Source of the DNA: Pseudodesulfovibrio nedwellii | Lineage (GTDB): Bacteria; Desulfobacterota; Desulfovibrionia; Desulfovibrionales; Desulfovibrionaceae | Assembly: GCF_027923765.1 (NCBI RefSeq) | Contig: NZ_AP026709.1 | Location: forward strand, 124,001 to 188,000 | Length of the DNA: 64,000 bases | Reading direction: 5' to 3' | Shown here: positions 45,349-54,779 of the stretch, one piece after another | How the letters are laid out: every line of letters begins with the position of its first letter | How positions within the stretch are numbered: position 1 is the stretch's first letter | Position numbers and translations under genes: made by a program | The notes under the pieces: generated by a model | Databases searched by the model: none | The model's input: only the letters and a program-made list of their open reading frames with translations | Told to the model about the DNA's origin: nothing

Positions 45349-47271
45349 ATGATGGACTTCAGGAAATTGATGCTCGTGGATGATGAAGAGGGAGTTCGAC
45401 GCTTCCTTGGCCTTTCTTTCGAGGAGCTTGGATACGAGGTTAAAACGGCCGCCAATGGTCGAGAGGCTCTGGATCTTTTTGAAGAATTCAGGCCTGATAT
45501 CGTTTTTACAGATATAAAAATGCCTGTCATGGATGGCATTCAGTTGCTTAAGAGCATTAAGATGCAGTCCCCGGATACCGAGGTGATTATGATCACCGGT
45601 CATGGCGATCTGGATTTGGCGATTGAATCGCTTAAATTTGATGCTTCGGATTTTATAACCAAGCCCATTAATAACGGTGTTCTTGAAGTTTCGCTTGAAC
45701 GTGCTCGTGCTCGTTTCAACATGAAGTTGCAGTTGCGGGAACACACGGAAAATCTGGAAAAATTGGTCGAAGAAAAGACTCGTCGTATCATTGAGCTGGA
45801 ACGGCAGAATGCTGCTTCGCAGGTGGTGGAGGGGTTGTCCTCGGCCTTGTCCAATGCGGCCCAGGAAGTGGAAACCGGTTCCGGTTTGTTCAATGAACTT
45901 CCCTGTCTTGTTTCCATCCATAATAGATATCTCGAAATTGTGGCCCACAATACCTTGTTTGAGGAACGGCTGGGCAATCAGGTTGGCAACAACAGCTTCG
46001 ATATCTATTCTGATCGGGATTCTCCGGGGAACGCCTGTCCCGTGCAGAAGACTTTCGATACCGGGAAGGGCCAGCGGAGTAAGGAGAATTTTCTTGGCAA
46101 GGACGGGGAGGAAATTCCTGTCACGGTCTATACCGCTCCTTTGCCCAACAATGACGGTGATATTGAATTGGTGCTGGATATCTCGGTAGACATGACTGAA
46201 TTGAAGCGCCTCAAGGATGAGTTGCTCACCACTCAATACAAATATCAGCGCGTGTTCAATGACGCTCCTTGTTACATTACTGTGCAGAATTCTGATCTTT
46301 CTATTGCCGAGGCGAATCATCTTTTCAAGAGGGACTTCGGGCAGTCTGTCGGCAGGCATTGCTTTGACAGCTATAAGCATCGTAGTGAACCATGTTCTGA
46401 TTGTTTGGTTCGTAAAACGTTCGCCGACGGCAAGACTCGTCAGCGAGAGACCGTTGTCACTACGTTGTCCGGTGAGCAAAAGAACATGCTTGTTCAGTCC
46501 GCGCCTATTTATGATGCAGCCGGAGAGATTGTGCAGGCCATGGAAATGTCCACTGATATTACAGAGATCCGTCGGTTACAGGATCATTTGACCTCGCTTG
46601 GTATCATGCTTGGTTCCATGTCGCATGGTGTCAAGGGGATGCTGACGTCACTTGATGGTGGCATTTATAGATTGGAATCCGGTCTGATAAGAAATGATGA
46701 AGTGCGCGTCAAAGATGCAACTCGCGTACTCAAGTCCATGATCGGCAGGGTTAAGAAAATGGTTCTCGATATTCTGTACTATGCCAAGTCTCGAGAGTTG
46801 GAGACGGAAGTGCTGGATGCTTCTGATTTTCTGAAGGAAACGGCAGATATTGCCGAGGCTAAGTCCTTGGCTGCCGGAGTAGAGTTTGTCTGTAATGTGC
46901 CGGACGGTTTGGGCGAACTCAAACTTGATAGTGCAGCCATGTCTGCGGCACTCGTTAATTTTCTCGAAAACGGCGTTGATGCCTGTGAAGGGCGAAATGT
47001 TGACGGAGGCGGGCGACTTGAGTTTTTCGCTGTTCGCAATGGTGACAATCTGATTATTTCCGTGGCCGATAACGGTATGGGGATGGATCAGGAGACCCGG
47101 GAAAAGATATTTACCCTGTTCTTTTCGTCCAAAGGCAAGCGCGGGACCGGCATCGGGCTGTTTATTTCAAACCAGACTATCGAGCAGCATGGCGGTTCCA
47201 TTGAAGTGGATTCTTCTCCTGATAAGGGATCGAAATTTATTGTCACACTGCCGTTGAAAACAGAGGGCTGA
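45349..47271 (+). CDS. Receiver-PAS-PAS-histidine kinase, cytoplasmic
   Basis: 640 residues from ATG 45349, chosen over an ATG at 45298 because the receiver starts at MDFRKLMLVDDEEG. An N-terminal receiver (Asp55 in FTDIKMP) is followed by a coiled coil (about 120-155), PAS 1 (about 180-285), PAS 2 (about 290-410, with a Cys pattern RHCF...CSDCLVRKTF), a histidine acceptor region (GSMSHGVKGMLTSL) and an ATPase domain (NGMGMDQ, GKRGTGIGLF). No membrane segment. The Cys in the PAS may bind a metal or sense redox. It sits between the Rrf1-like receivers and Rrf2, so it likely acts in hmc control. Confidence 0.9.
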   Translation: MMDFRKLMLVDDEEGVRRFLGLSFEELGYEVKTAANGREALDLFEEFRPDIVFTDIKMPVMDGIQLLKSIKMQSPDTEVIMITGHGDLDLAIESLKFDASDFITKPINNGVLEVSLERARARFNMKLQLREHTENLEKLVEEKTRRIIELERQNAASQVVEGLSSALSNAAQEVETGSGLFNELPCLVSIHNRYLEIVAHNTLFEERLGNQVGNNSFDIYSDRDSPGNACPVQKTFDTGKGQRSKENFLGKDGEEIPVTVYTAPLPNNDGDIELVLDISVDMTELKRLKDELLTTQYKYQRVFNDAPCYITVQNSDLSIAEANHLFKRDFGQSVGRHCFDSYKHRSEPCSDCLVRKTFADGKTRQRETVVTTLSGEQKNMLVQSAPIYDAAGEIVQAMEMSTDITEIRRLQDHLTSLGIMLGSMSHGVKGMLTSLDGGIYRLESGLIRNDEVRVKDATRVLKSMIGRVKKMVLDILYYAKSRELETEVLDASDFLKETADIAEAKSLAAGVEFVCNVPDGLGELKLDSAAMSAALVNFLENGVDACEGRNVDGGGRLEFFAVRNGDNLIISVADNGMGMDQETREKIFTLFFSSKGKRGTGIGLFISNQTIEQHGGSIEVDSSPDKGSKFIVTLPLKTEG

Positions 47272-47377
47272 TTCACCGGGGTCCCCCATATCTGGGGCGT
47301 TTAATTGTCTGATGGATTCTGCTATGTTTTTTAGGCGTTCCAGCGCACAACACGCATTCGCCATGAGATAAATATTT

Positions 47378-47818
47378 ATGAAATTGACCACACGCAGCAG
47401 ATACGGCACACGATTGCTACTGGATATTGCTTTGCATTCCAGAGAAGGAAGACCTGTGCCGAGTAAGGACACCGCAGCACGCGAAGGATTATCCCTCAAA
47501 TATCTAGAAAAGCTTATCAAGATGCTGAAGCAAGAGGGATATGTTGTGGGGAAACGTGGGCCGAACGGTGGTAATGTTCTGGTTCGGAAGCCCGAAGATA
47601 TTTCCATTGGTGAAGTCGCACGTATCCTCGATGGCGAAGAGCAGGTTCTCGGATGTGATGGAGATGTCTCCACCTGTCCGCGTGCGGCGGTTTGTTTGAA
47701 GCGGTCTATATGGGACGATGCCAGCATGGCCATGTACAAGATGCTCGACTCTTTTTCTCTGGCTGATCTCATGAAGGACGCATATTTGTGTCCGCAAAAT
47801 CCCCCCCCGAAAGAATAG
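47378..47818 (+). CDS. rrf2: Rrf2-family transcriptional regulator
   Basis: 146 residues. The winged helix is KLTTRSRYGTRLLLDIA...LSLKYLEKLIKMLKQEGYVVGKRGPNGG. Three Cys (CDGDVSTCPRAAVC, about 93-106) have the spacing of [Fe-S]-binding family members such as IscR and NsrR. In D. vulgaris, rrf2 is the last gene of the hmc operon and represses it. Here two receivers and a kinase intervene, but its role is probably the same. Confidence 0.92.
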   Translation: MKLTTRSRYGTRLLLDIALHSREGRPVPSKDTAAREGLSLKYLEKLIKMLKQEGYVVGKRGPNGGNVLVRKPEDISIGEVARILDGEEQVLGCDGDVSTCPRAAVCLKRSIWDDASMAMYKMLDSFSLADLMKDAYLCPQNPPPKE

Positions 47819-47859
47819 CCGTTAAGGCGACAAAAACGGCATGCCATGAGGGAGGCGTA

Positions 47860-50133
47860 GTGCTGTTCAAGAGATTTCGCGAAAGTCTGATTGCCAAGCT
47901 GATACTTTTTGGAGGTGTCACGCTGCTTTTGTGCGTTATTCTCTGGTCGTGCTTCAATATCTATCATTTTAAACGGCATGTTGTGTCCAACGCCATGTCC
48001 GATATCGAGTTGGTGTCCGATACCATCATGCTTGCCCTTCACTATGCCATGATGCTGGATTCCGAAGAAGATATCGAAGAAAATATTAAGAATATCAGCC
48101 GTCAGGAAGATATTCGCAGCATCCGTGTATACAATAAGGCTGGCAAGATAGTTTTTTCCAATATCCCGGAAGAAATTGGGACTGTCATTGAGGTCGAGTC
48201 GCCTTCATGCTGGACGTGCCATCAATATACACCGACACCGCCGACCATGCCTTTGAAGCAGCGGACGCGGATGATTGATGGCGAGGGCGAGCAGCTCATG
48301 TCCATTATGACGCCTATTCCTAATTCAGAAGGGTGTTCTCCTGGACCGTGTCATGTCCACAAAGCTGAGGAGCAGGTGCTTGGTCTGCTGGACGTGACTG
48401 TGACCATGGACAAGAAGAACTCCACCATCGCTATGTTTGAGCGGGCTAATATTATTATTTCCGTGGTCGTATTTATTGCCACATTCATTGCCCTGTTCTT
48501 CTTTACTTATCGATTTATTTTCAGACCCATTAAGCGGTTTATCGTTGCCACACGTGGTTATAAGTCCTATGAGACTTTTACCGCCATCGAGATTGAGCAA
48601 GTAGACGAAATCGGTACTTTGGGCGAGGCATTCAATCTGATGGGGAAACGCGTTTCCGACAAGCACCGGGAACTCATGGAACAGCGTGAGGAATTCCGCA
48701 ATCTGTTCGATAATGTTCCCTGTTTGGTCAGTGTTGTTGATCTTGATTATCGGGTTGTTCGTCATAACAACGAATACGAGCGGCACTTTGGATTGCCTAT
48801 GGGCAAACGGTGTTGGCAGATCAACAAGGGCCGGCTTGAAAAGTGCGAAGAGTGTCCCGTTGATCGAACTTTTATCGACGGATTTTCTCACATGAGCGAG
48901 GAAGAGGGATTGTCCAAGGAAGGCAAGCCCATTCATTGGATTGTGTATACTTCGCCAGTGCGGGATAAGCAGGGAAAAGTGGTGGCTGCCATGGAAATGA
49001 TGATCGACATCACTCGGCGCAAGGAGCTGGAGCACAAGCTGGCTGCATCCGAACATCGTTATCATGCCATTTTCGATTCTATTCCCAATGCCGTATTCGT
49101 GTTGGATCGTGACAACCTTGAAATTCTCAATTGCAATGAGGCGGCAGAGGCCGTGTACGGTTGGAGTCGAGAGGAGATGACCGGGCGATCATTCATGCAG
49201 TTTTTCCGAGAGGAAGAGGCAACGGATTGGGAACCCGCGCTGCGGACGTGGTCGGAGATTGAGTTGTGTACGCATGTGACCAAGTCAGATCAGCCTATTT
49301 TTGCATCTTTGCGTATTTCTCCGGCTCGGTTTGAGGAGATTGATACGCTTATCATTACTTGTACTGACGTGACCAAGAAGATGGAGGCTGAACAACAGCT
49401 TATTCAGGCGAGCAAAATGACAACGTTGGGTGAGATGTCCACCGGCGTGGCTCATGAATTGAATCAGCCGCTTACTATTTTGAAGGCCATTAGCAACTTG
49501 TTGTCTCGGAAGGCGACCAATGGATCGACATTTGATTCTGAAATAATGGAAGAAATGGCTGAAGGAATCTCTACTCATGTAGATCGTGCCAGCAAGATAA
49601 TTGAGCATATGCGGGAGTTTGGTCGCAAGTCTGATCTGAAAACCATGCCGGTCCAGATCAATGAGGTTTTGGAACGAGGTTTTGAATTTTTCAGTCAACA
49701 ACTTAGCATCCACAACATTCAGGTTATTTGGGAGTTGGAAGACGATTTGCCGATGATTATGGCAGATTCCAACAGATTGGAGCAAGTGGTTATTAACCTG
49801 CTCCTTAACTCACGGGACGCCATCGAGGATCGCTGGAATAGCCAGGGGTTGGACGCAGATAAACGTATTCATATTCGATCTTTCAGCACTGATGAGACAG
49901 TACATTTTAAGGTGTGTGATACCGGTTCCGGTATTCCGACATCTATTCGCGAACGATTGTTCGAGCCATTTTTTACAACTAAGAATGTGGGCAAGGGGAC
50001 TGGGCTTGGGTTGTCCATCTCATACGGCATCGTGAGTGATTATGGTGGGGATATCTCAGCCAAGTCGTGGGAGTCTACAGGTGCCTGTTTCGAAATCTTC
50101 TTTCCGAGAGCTGAGTGTGAACTCTGCATTTAA
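47860..50133 (+). CDS. Histidine kinase with c-type haem motifs in its periplasmic sensor
   Basis: 757 residues from GTG 47860, with GGAGG 5 bases upstream; a longer GTG reading would overlap rrf2. Membrane helices at about 12-32 and 197-217 bracket a periplasmic domain carrying CWTCH (117-121) and CSPGPCH (159-165), haem c attachment motifs. HAMP (about 218-275), PAS 1 with [16 protein letters not shown] (about 290-410), PAS 2 (about 415-530), acceptor His in [10 protein letters not shown] and an ATPase domain ([15 protein letters not shown]) follow. It could sense periplasmic redox state or a haem ligand and adjust hmc expression. It ends at a strong terminator. Confidence 0.9.
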   Translation: MLFKRFRESLIAKLILFGGVTLLLCVILWSCFNIYHFKRHVVSNAMSDIELVSDTIMLALHYAMMLDSEEDIEENIKNISRQEDIRSIRVYNKAGKIVFSNIPEEIGTVIEVESPSCWTCHQYTPTPPTMPLKQRTRMIDGEGEQLMSIMTPIPNSEGCSPGPCHVHKAEEQVLGLLDVTVTMDKKNSTIAMFERANIIISVVVFIATFIALFFFTYRFIFRPIKRFIVATRGYKSYETFTAIEIEQVDEIGTLGEAFNLMGKRVSDKHRELMEQREEFRNLFDNVPCLVSVVDLDYRVVRHNNEYERHFGLPMGKRCWQINKGRLEKCEECPVDRTFIDGFSHMSEEEGLSKEGKPIHWIVYTSPVRDKQGKVVAAMEMMIDITRRKELEHKLAASEHRYHAIFDSIPNAVFVLDRDNLEILNCNEAAEAVYGWSREEMTGRSFMQFFREEEATDWEPALRTWSEIELCTHVTKSDQPIFASLRISPARFEEIDTLIITCTDVTKKMEAEQQLIQASKMTTLGEMSTGVAHELNQPLTILKAISNLLSRKATNGSTFDSEIMEEMAEGISTHVDRASKIIEHMREFGRKSDLKTMPVQINEVLERGFEFFSQQLSIHNIQVIWELEDDLPMIMADSNRLEQVVINLLLNSRDAIEDRWNSQGLDADKRIHIRSFSTDETVHFKVCDTGSGIPTSIRERLFEPFFTTKNVGKGTGLGLSISYGIVSDYGGDISAKSWESTGACFEIFFPRAECELCI

Positions 50134-50154
50134 TTGAAGTGTCAGAAAAAGTAG

Positions 50155-50190
50155 CCCCGCTCTTCCCTATGGGAAGAGCGGGGTTCCTTT
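50155..50190 (+). terminator. Terminator closing the hmc regulatory region
   Basis: 13-bp perfect stem CCCCGCTCTTCCC/GGGAAGAGCGGGG with loop TAT, then TTCCTTT. Confidence 0.9.
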
Positions 50191-50211
50191 CGTGGCGTTA
50201 TCTCCATTGAG

Positions 50212-50502
50212 TCAGATAATGGCGTCGACGACCACGCCTTTGGCGTGAGCGCCGAGGACGCTGGTTTGGAAGTCGTAACTTTGGGCCATGCCGGTTTTGT
50301 CTGCCGACGAGGACCCGGAATTCATGTAATCCAAGGTTTTGGAAACAAGTGACGCTTCGGCGGACATCTTGTCCACTGGAGCGAAGCTTGAGCCGCTGCT
50401 GGTATCATTCATGTAGTCCAGGGTCTCGGAAACCACGGCTGCGCCGAATGTCTGCTGATCATAAGGCGAGGAGCCTCCAAGACCGCCGATTGCCATGGTC
50501 AT
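50212..50502 (-). CDS. Small protein with a duplicated segment, unknown function
   Basis: 96 residues from ATG 50502, with GGAGGG 7 bases upstream. Two internal copies are clear: AAVVSETLDYMND and ASLVSKTLDYMNS, joined by Ser/Gly-rich linkers; the end is SYDFQTSVLGAHAKGVVVDAII. I have seen similar short Gly/Ser-rich proteins ending in 'YdFQ-SVL' in Desulfovibrio, sometimes labelled motility-like, but the function is unknown. No signal peptide. It stands alone. Confidence 0.65.
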   Translation of the reverse strand: MTMAIGGLGGSSPYDQQTFGAAVVSETLDYMNDTSSGSSFAPVDKMSAEASLVSKTLDYMNSGSSSADKTGMAQSYDFQTSVLGAHAKGVVVDAII

Positions 50503-50645
50503 AAGCGTACCCTCCATAGTCGTTAGGTCGGAAATAACGCCTATCTGTCGTATCGGTGCTTTGCTTCATGTCTTTAGGTCTGAGAGAAAATAAACTTGTT
50601 GCCCATAGAAAGAACGCAGGGGTATAGTGATTATGTGGAGGGATT

Positions 50646-50834
50646 ATGCAAATCGAAATCGGATGGCTTGTTCTCGCCGCAGTGATTACGGCATGCATCG
50701 GCTTTGTATTGTATCGTTGGCAAAGGCCTAGACTTTCAAAGCCGTACCTTGTGGTGGCCGCTGTTGCGATGCTCTTTGCAGTGTATTACATATTAAATGT
50801 GGTGTTTGGAAGCGGTAGAACCGGGTGGCCTTGA
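50646..50834 (+). CDS. Small two-helix membrane protein
   Basis: 62 residues with GGAGGG just upstream. Two hydrophobic helices (about 6-22 and 35-54) are joined by the basic turn YRWQRPRLSK. No family recognised. It is the first of three tiny membrane-type genes in a row. Confidence 0.65.
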   Translation: MQIEIGWLVLAAVITACIGFVLYRWQRPRLSKPYLVVAAVAMLFAVYYILNVVFGSGRTGWP

Positions 50835-50855
50835 GCCGCGAAGGAAGTTGAATCT

Positions 50856-50951
50856 ATGAATGAAACTGTCAGAATTATTATTGCACTTGTGGCCGCAGGC
50901 GGAGCGGGAGGTCTGTTGGTTTGGAAGTTCAAGAAGAACTGCCTTCCGTGA
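50856..50951 (+). CDS. Tiny single-helix membrane peptide
   Basis: 31 residues with AAGGA about 8 bases upstream. One helix (about 6-23, VRIIIALVAAGGAGGLLVW) then KFKKNCLP. It lies 21 bases after the preceding small gene. Unknown role. Confidence 0.5.
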   Translation: MNETVRIIIALVAAGGAGGLLVWKFKKNCLP

Positions 50952-51020
50952 ATGCTTACATATGCATCCATCGGCGTAGGTGTCGCCGTATTTTATCTTT
51001 TGAAGATTTTTTTGGGTTAG
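50952..51020 (+). CDS. Possible 22-residue hydrophobic peptide
   Basis: The ATG follows the previous stop directly (TGA-ATG), so re-initiation is plausible. The peptide is a single hydrophobic helix (MLTYASIGVGVAVFYLLKIF). It is too short to judge by composition. Confidence 0.35.
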   Translation: MLTYASIGVGVAVFYLLKIFLG

Positions 51021-51032
51021 ATTGAGTGGACA

Positions 51033-51839
51033 TTATTTTTCTTCCCAGTCTTTTACTTCGTCCCAGAGGGCATTCATTTCATCCAAATTTAATTCAGAGA
51101 AAGTGAGATTACGCATTTCAGCTAATTCTTCCATTTTGCCAAATCGTCCCAGGAATTTTTGGTTGGCAAAATCTAGTGCACTGTTGGCTTTGATGCCTTT
51201 TCGTCTTCCCAATTCAACCAACGTGAAAAGGTAGTCGCCGAATTCTTGTTCCGAGGCCTCTTGATCGTCCTTGGCCAAGGCATCCTGCCATTCCTGCCAT
51301 TCTTCTTTGAGTTGGATTTCTACGGCTTCGTCGGAGTCCCAAGTAAAATTGTTGCGGGCGGACTTGGAATTGATACGGTATGCCTTGAGTAACGGCGGGA
51401 GGCCTTTGGGCAGGGAGTCGAAAACCCGTTTTCTGCCGGTTTTTTTGTTTTCTTCCCGTTTGACGTTTTCCCAGTTGTCCCAGAGTTCTTTGATGTCTTT
51501 GAAATTCTTGTCGCCGAAAACGTGCGGGTGACGACGAATCATCTTGGCTGCACCGTAATTGATCGAGTCGGCCAGAGTGTGGGCACCTTCTCTTTCATAG
51601 AGTGTGGCTATGAACAGGAGAATGAACATGACGTCACCCAACTCTTCCATGGCTTCGGCTTTATCTTTGTTGCGAATGCCTTCGATGAGTTCGAACGCTT
51701 CTTCCGCCAAATAGTCGCACATGGAGCGTGGGGTCTGTTCTTTATCCCAAGGACAGCCGTCCGGGGCGATCAGGGCATCTATGATACCAAGCAGTTCTTT
51801 CATGGCCTGTGCTGAGGCTTCATGATTCTTTTCGCTCAT
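51033..51839 (-). CDS. mazG: Nucleoside triphosphate pyrophosphohydrolase MazG
   Basis: 268 residues with two MazG repeats. The first is classical: CPWDKEQTPRSMCDYLAEEAFELIEGI, then EAMEELGDVMFILLF, with the Mg-binding ExxE...ELGD residues. The second (about 150-260) includes EEWQEW and EQEFGDYLFTLVELGRR. It hydrolyses (d)NTPs to monophosphate and pyrophosphate, cleaning damaged nucleotides. The CvpA gene lies 40 bases upstream on the same strand. Confidence 0.95.
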   Translation of the reverse strand: MSEKNHEASAQAMKELLGIIDALIAPDGCPWDKEQTPRSMCDYLAEEAFELIEGIRNKDKAEAMEELGDVMFILLFIATLYEREGAHTLADSINYGAAKMIRRHPHVFGDKNFKDIKELWDNWENVKREENKKTGRKRVFDSLPKGLPPLLKAYRINSKSARNNFTWDSDEAVEIQLKEEWQEWQDALAKDDQEASEQEFGDYLFTLVELGRRKGIKANSALDFANQKFLGRFGKMEELAEMRNLTFSELNLDEMNALWDEVKDWEEK

Positions 51840-51879
51840 GGCGAATGCTCCTTCGAAATGGTTTGGGAAAACCGGTTGA

Positions 51880-52407
51880 CTATTGTACGGTTTCGTTTGC
51901 TATGCCCAATGCGTTTTTGGCATTGTCCAGCGCTTCTTGGGGTGAAGGCATATCGATGTGTTCGCTCAGAGCGTTGACCAAGTGTTGCGCGTGTGGCGCC
52001 AGATATGATTCTTTCAGAATCTCGGCATCAGGAGCGAAGGTTTGCAGGAACATCAGGCCGACAAGGCAGATGAGAATGCCCTCGATGAGCCCAAAGATGC
52101 CGCCAGCCGTACGGTCGATCCAGCCGAGTAGAGAAAGTTCCAGTACAGAGCGAATGAGTTTCGTCAGTAACCAGAACACGATCAGCGTACCTATGAAAAT
52201 CAGGGCGTATGAGAGCGCACTGACCGTGATGCTGTTTTCGATGTACAGTTCCAGGTGAGGTGCGATCAGATGATCGAAGTGTGAGGCCAGAAAAAGGGCC
52301 AAGACGATGGCGATAAGTGAGAGGACCTCTTGAACCAGTCCTCGGAAGAAACCGCGCAAGAGAAAAAGGGCAATAATGCAGATGAGAATGATGTCCAGAA
52401 AATTCAT
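51880..52407 (-). CDS. CvpA family membrane protein
   Basis: 175 residues with four membrane helices. The N-terminus (NFLDIILICIIALFLLRGFFRGLVQEVLSLIAIVLALFLA) has the CvpA pattern, including GFFRGLVQE. The C-terminal 40 residues are soluble. CvpA proteins are linked to colicin V export and envelope maintenance. It precedes mazG on the minus strand. Confidence 0.85.
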   Translation of the reverse strand: MNFLDIILICIIALFLLRGFFRGLVQEVLSLIAIVLALFLASHFDHLIAPHLELYIENSITVSALSYALIFIGTLIVFWLLTKLIRSVLELSLLGWIDRTAGGIFGLIEGILICLVGLMFLQTFAPDAEILKESYLAPHAQHLVNALSEHIDMPSPQEALDNAKNALGIANETVQ

Positions 52408-52602
52408 GCAACCATATCCTTGATCCGCTAAAGTTGTGTCCTGAAAAAAGGCCTAGCAAACTGAGCAGCAAATGTGAACCGAGGAGTTCCTTTTTTTTCT
52501 TTTATGTCAATTGAAAAGAGGGTTGGACTTGTGTCTGCATGCGATCTCAGCTACATGAACACGAATAAGGCCTTACGGAGTAAAGAGAACAAGGAGAGGT
52601 GG

Positions 52603-53172
52603 ATGCAGGTCCATGAAACAGGATTTCCCGGCCTTCTCGTTTTGACACCGAAAGTGTTTCAGGACGAGCGGGGTTTTTTTTTGGAAAGCTACAATTACGA
52701 TGCGTTCAAACGTATCGGTATTTCATGTGATTTTGTTCAGGATAATCACGCCTATTCCAAAGATGTTGGAGTGTTGCGTGGTTTACATTTTCAAACACCT
52801 CCAAGAGCTCAAGCCAAATTGGTCTGGGTTACCCGTGGTGCAGTGATGGATGTGGTTGTTGATTTGCGCAAAGGCTCTCCCACTTTTGGGAAGTGGCAAC
52901 ATGTTATTCTCAGTAGTGTGAATTTCAAGCGTATGTTCATTCCTGCGGGTTTTGCTCATGGGTATGTCACCATTATGCCTGACACTGAATTTCAATATAA
53001 GGTTGATGCTCCCTACTCTGCTGAACACGACGGCGGTATCGTCTGGGATGATCCAGACACTGGTGTGGATTGGGCTTCGGCCTTGGATGGACGAACGCCA
53101 GTCCTTTCTGAAAGAGACAAACGGTTGCCCCGTTTGGTGAATTTTAATTCTCCCTTCAACTTTGAGGGTTAA
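52603..53172 (+). CDS. rfbC: dTDP-4-dehydrorhamnose 3,5-epimerase
   Basis: 189 residues from ATG 52603, preceded by AAGGAGAGGTGG; an in-frame start 129 bases upstream is rejected. RmlC cupin motifs are complete: DERGFFLESYN, FVQDNHAYSKDVGVLRGLHFQ (catalytic His), LVWVTRGAVMDVVVDLRKGS and PAGFAHGYVT. It makes dTDP-4-keto-L-rhamnose for surface polysaccharide. rmlA, B and D are not here. manC follows by 4 bases. Confidence 0.95.
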   Translation: MQVHETGFPGLLVLTPKVFQDERGFFLESYNYDAFKRIGISCDFVQDNHAYSKDVGVLRGLHFQTPPRAQAKLVWVTRGAVMDVVVDLRKGSPTFGKWQHVILSSVNFKRMFIPAGFAHGYVTIMPDTEFQYKVDAPYSAEHDGGIVWDDPDTGVDWASALDGRTPVLSERDKRLPRLVNFNSPFNFEG

Positions 53173-53176
53173 TAAT

Positions 53177-54607
53177 ATGTCAAATATCGAACGATCCCAA
53201 GTCAACTTTGCCCACCCCTGTCACGCTATTATTCTTGCGGGTGGTTCCGGGACTCGATTGTGGCCTCTCAGCAGGAATTTACTTCCTAAGCAGTTGTTGG
53301 TGCTGGGCGGCAAGAGCACACTTTTGCAGCAGACTGTTTCTAGAGTGCTTGAAGCGTTTGATCCGGCTAACATCTGGATTGTGACCAACGAAGAACATGT
53401 TTTTGAAGTGCGCAAACAGGTGGGAGCCATCGATACTGACCTGAAAGGGCAGGTGTTGGCCGAACCGTTGGGCAGGAATACGCTGCCAGCGATCATGTTG
53501 GGGCTGGATAAGGTCGTTGACGCTGATCCGACAGCTTTGGCTGCGGTTTTTCCGTCTGATCATCTTGTTAGTGACGACGAGGCATGGGTGCGCGATCTGG
53601 TTAAGGCTTCGTTTCTGGCGGTGGACAATCGTTTTGTCACTTTCGGGGTCAAGCCGCGCAAGCCTGAGACCGGGTATGGATATATCGCGCTTGGTGATAA
53701 ACTGGACACCGGCGTTCATACCGTGGACGGGTTTGTGGAAAAGCCTGAATACAGTATGGCCGAGAAATTTGTGCAGGAAAACAGTCATTACTGGAATAGT
53801 GGTATGTTCCTGTTTTCTGCCAAGCATTTTTTGACACAGGTTGCGAAATGCGAACCTGTTCTCTGGGATTGGTGGATGGAACGAGATACGGCTCCGCTTG
53901 TACAGGGATATAGGGAGATTCCCAATATTTCAGTCGATTATGGTGTTGTCGAAAAGATTGACAATATTGCTGTGATCCGTGCCAATTTTGATTGGGACGA
54001 CCTCGGTAGTTGGGAAGCCATGTATCGCCTTGGCGACAAGGATGAAGATGGGAATGTTATTCAGGGTGATGTTTTGGCCATGGATTGCAAAAAATCCTTG
54101 CTGATCAGTGAGGGGGGCAAGCTCGCGGTTGTCGGTGTTTCTGATATGATTATGATCCAGACTCGAGATGCCACTTTGACTTGTACAATGGAGCGGGTCC
54201 AAGCCGTGCGCGATGTCGTGGATACTCTCAAGGCCGAAGGGAGCCAGCTTGTTGAGAGCCATCCCACAGTGTATCGACCATGGGGTAATTATATCGTGCT
54301 GGAAGAAGGGTCCCATTACAAGATCAAACGCATTCAGGTGAATCCGGGGGCAAGGTTGAGTTCTCAGATGCATCATCACCGCAGTGAACATTGGGTTGTG
54401 GTGGATGGGACTGCGGAGGTTGAAGTGAACAATGAACCGCGTGTTCTGGTGGAAAATCAATCGGTTGACATCCCTAAAGCTTCTCAGCATCGCTTGGCCA
54501 ATCCCGGCAAAGTGCCACTTAATATTATAGAAATTCAAAGCGGACCGTATCTGGAAGAGGATGATATAGTTCGGTTTGACGACGTTTACGGTAGGGTTAA
54601 GAAATAA
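53177..54607 (+). CDS. manC: Mannose-1-phosphate guanylyltransferase / mannose-6-phosphate isomerase
   Basis: 476 residues from ATG 53177, with GAGGG 7 bases upstream. The N-terminal nucleotidyltransferase has AIILAGGSGTRLWPLSR, LPKQLL, FPSDHLV and FVEKP. The C-terminal cupin (about 365-470) has VYRPWGNY, GARLSSQMHHHRSEHWVVVDGTA and the PMI metal-binding residues. The product, GDP-mannose, feeds lipopolysaccharide or exopolysaccharide synthesis with the neighbouring rfbC. Confidence 0.95.
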   Translation: MSNIERSQVNFAHPCHAIILAGGSGTRLWPLSRNLLPKQLLVLGGKSTLLQQTVSRVLEAFDPANIWIVTNEEHVFEVRKQVGAIDTDLKGQVLAEPLGRNTLPAIMLGLDKVVDADPTALAAVFPSDHLVSDDEAWVRDLVKASFLAVDNRFVTFGVKPRKPETGYGYIALGDKLDTGVHTVDGFVEKPEYSMAEKFVQENSHYWNSGMFLFSAKHFLTQVAKCEPVLWDWWMERDTAPLVQGYREIPNISVDYGVVEKIDNIAVIRANFDWDDLGSWEAMYRLGDKDEDGNVIQGDVLAMDCKKSLLISEGGKLAVVGVSDMIMIQTRDATLTCTMERVQAVRDVVDTLKAEGSQLVESHPTVYRPWGNYIVLEEGSHYKIKRIQVNPGARLSSQMHHHRSEHWVVVDGTAEVEVNNEPRVLVENQSVDIPKASQHRLANPGKVPLNIIEIQSGPYLEEDDIVRFDDVYGRVKK

Positions 54608-54693
54608 ATATATACAGAGGGCGTTGTTGTTTAGCCATTTGAATTATTTGTTTTTTTTAGTGCAAGGGAGATCGTGAAAATTTTCATATTCTC

Positions 54694-54723
54694 TTGACAC
54701 GAAATCGATCCGTGCCGTATGGG
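54694..54723 (+). promoter_or_regulatory. Likely sigma70 promoter of the qrc operon
   Basis: TTGACA at 54694-54699 and TATGGG at 54718-54723 with an 18-base spacer. A perfect palindrome TGAAAATTTTCA lies just upstream (54675-54686) and may bind a regulator. Confidence 0.55.
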
Positions 54724-54779
54724 AATATAGTTCAATTGGTGTGATTTTCACATTAACTTTAGAGTGATGGGGCGAGGTT

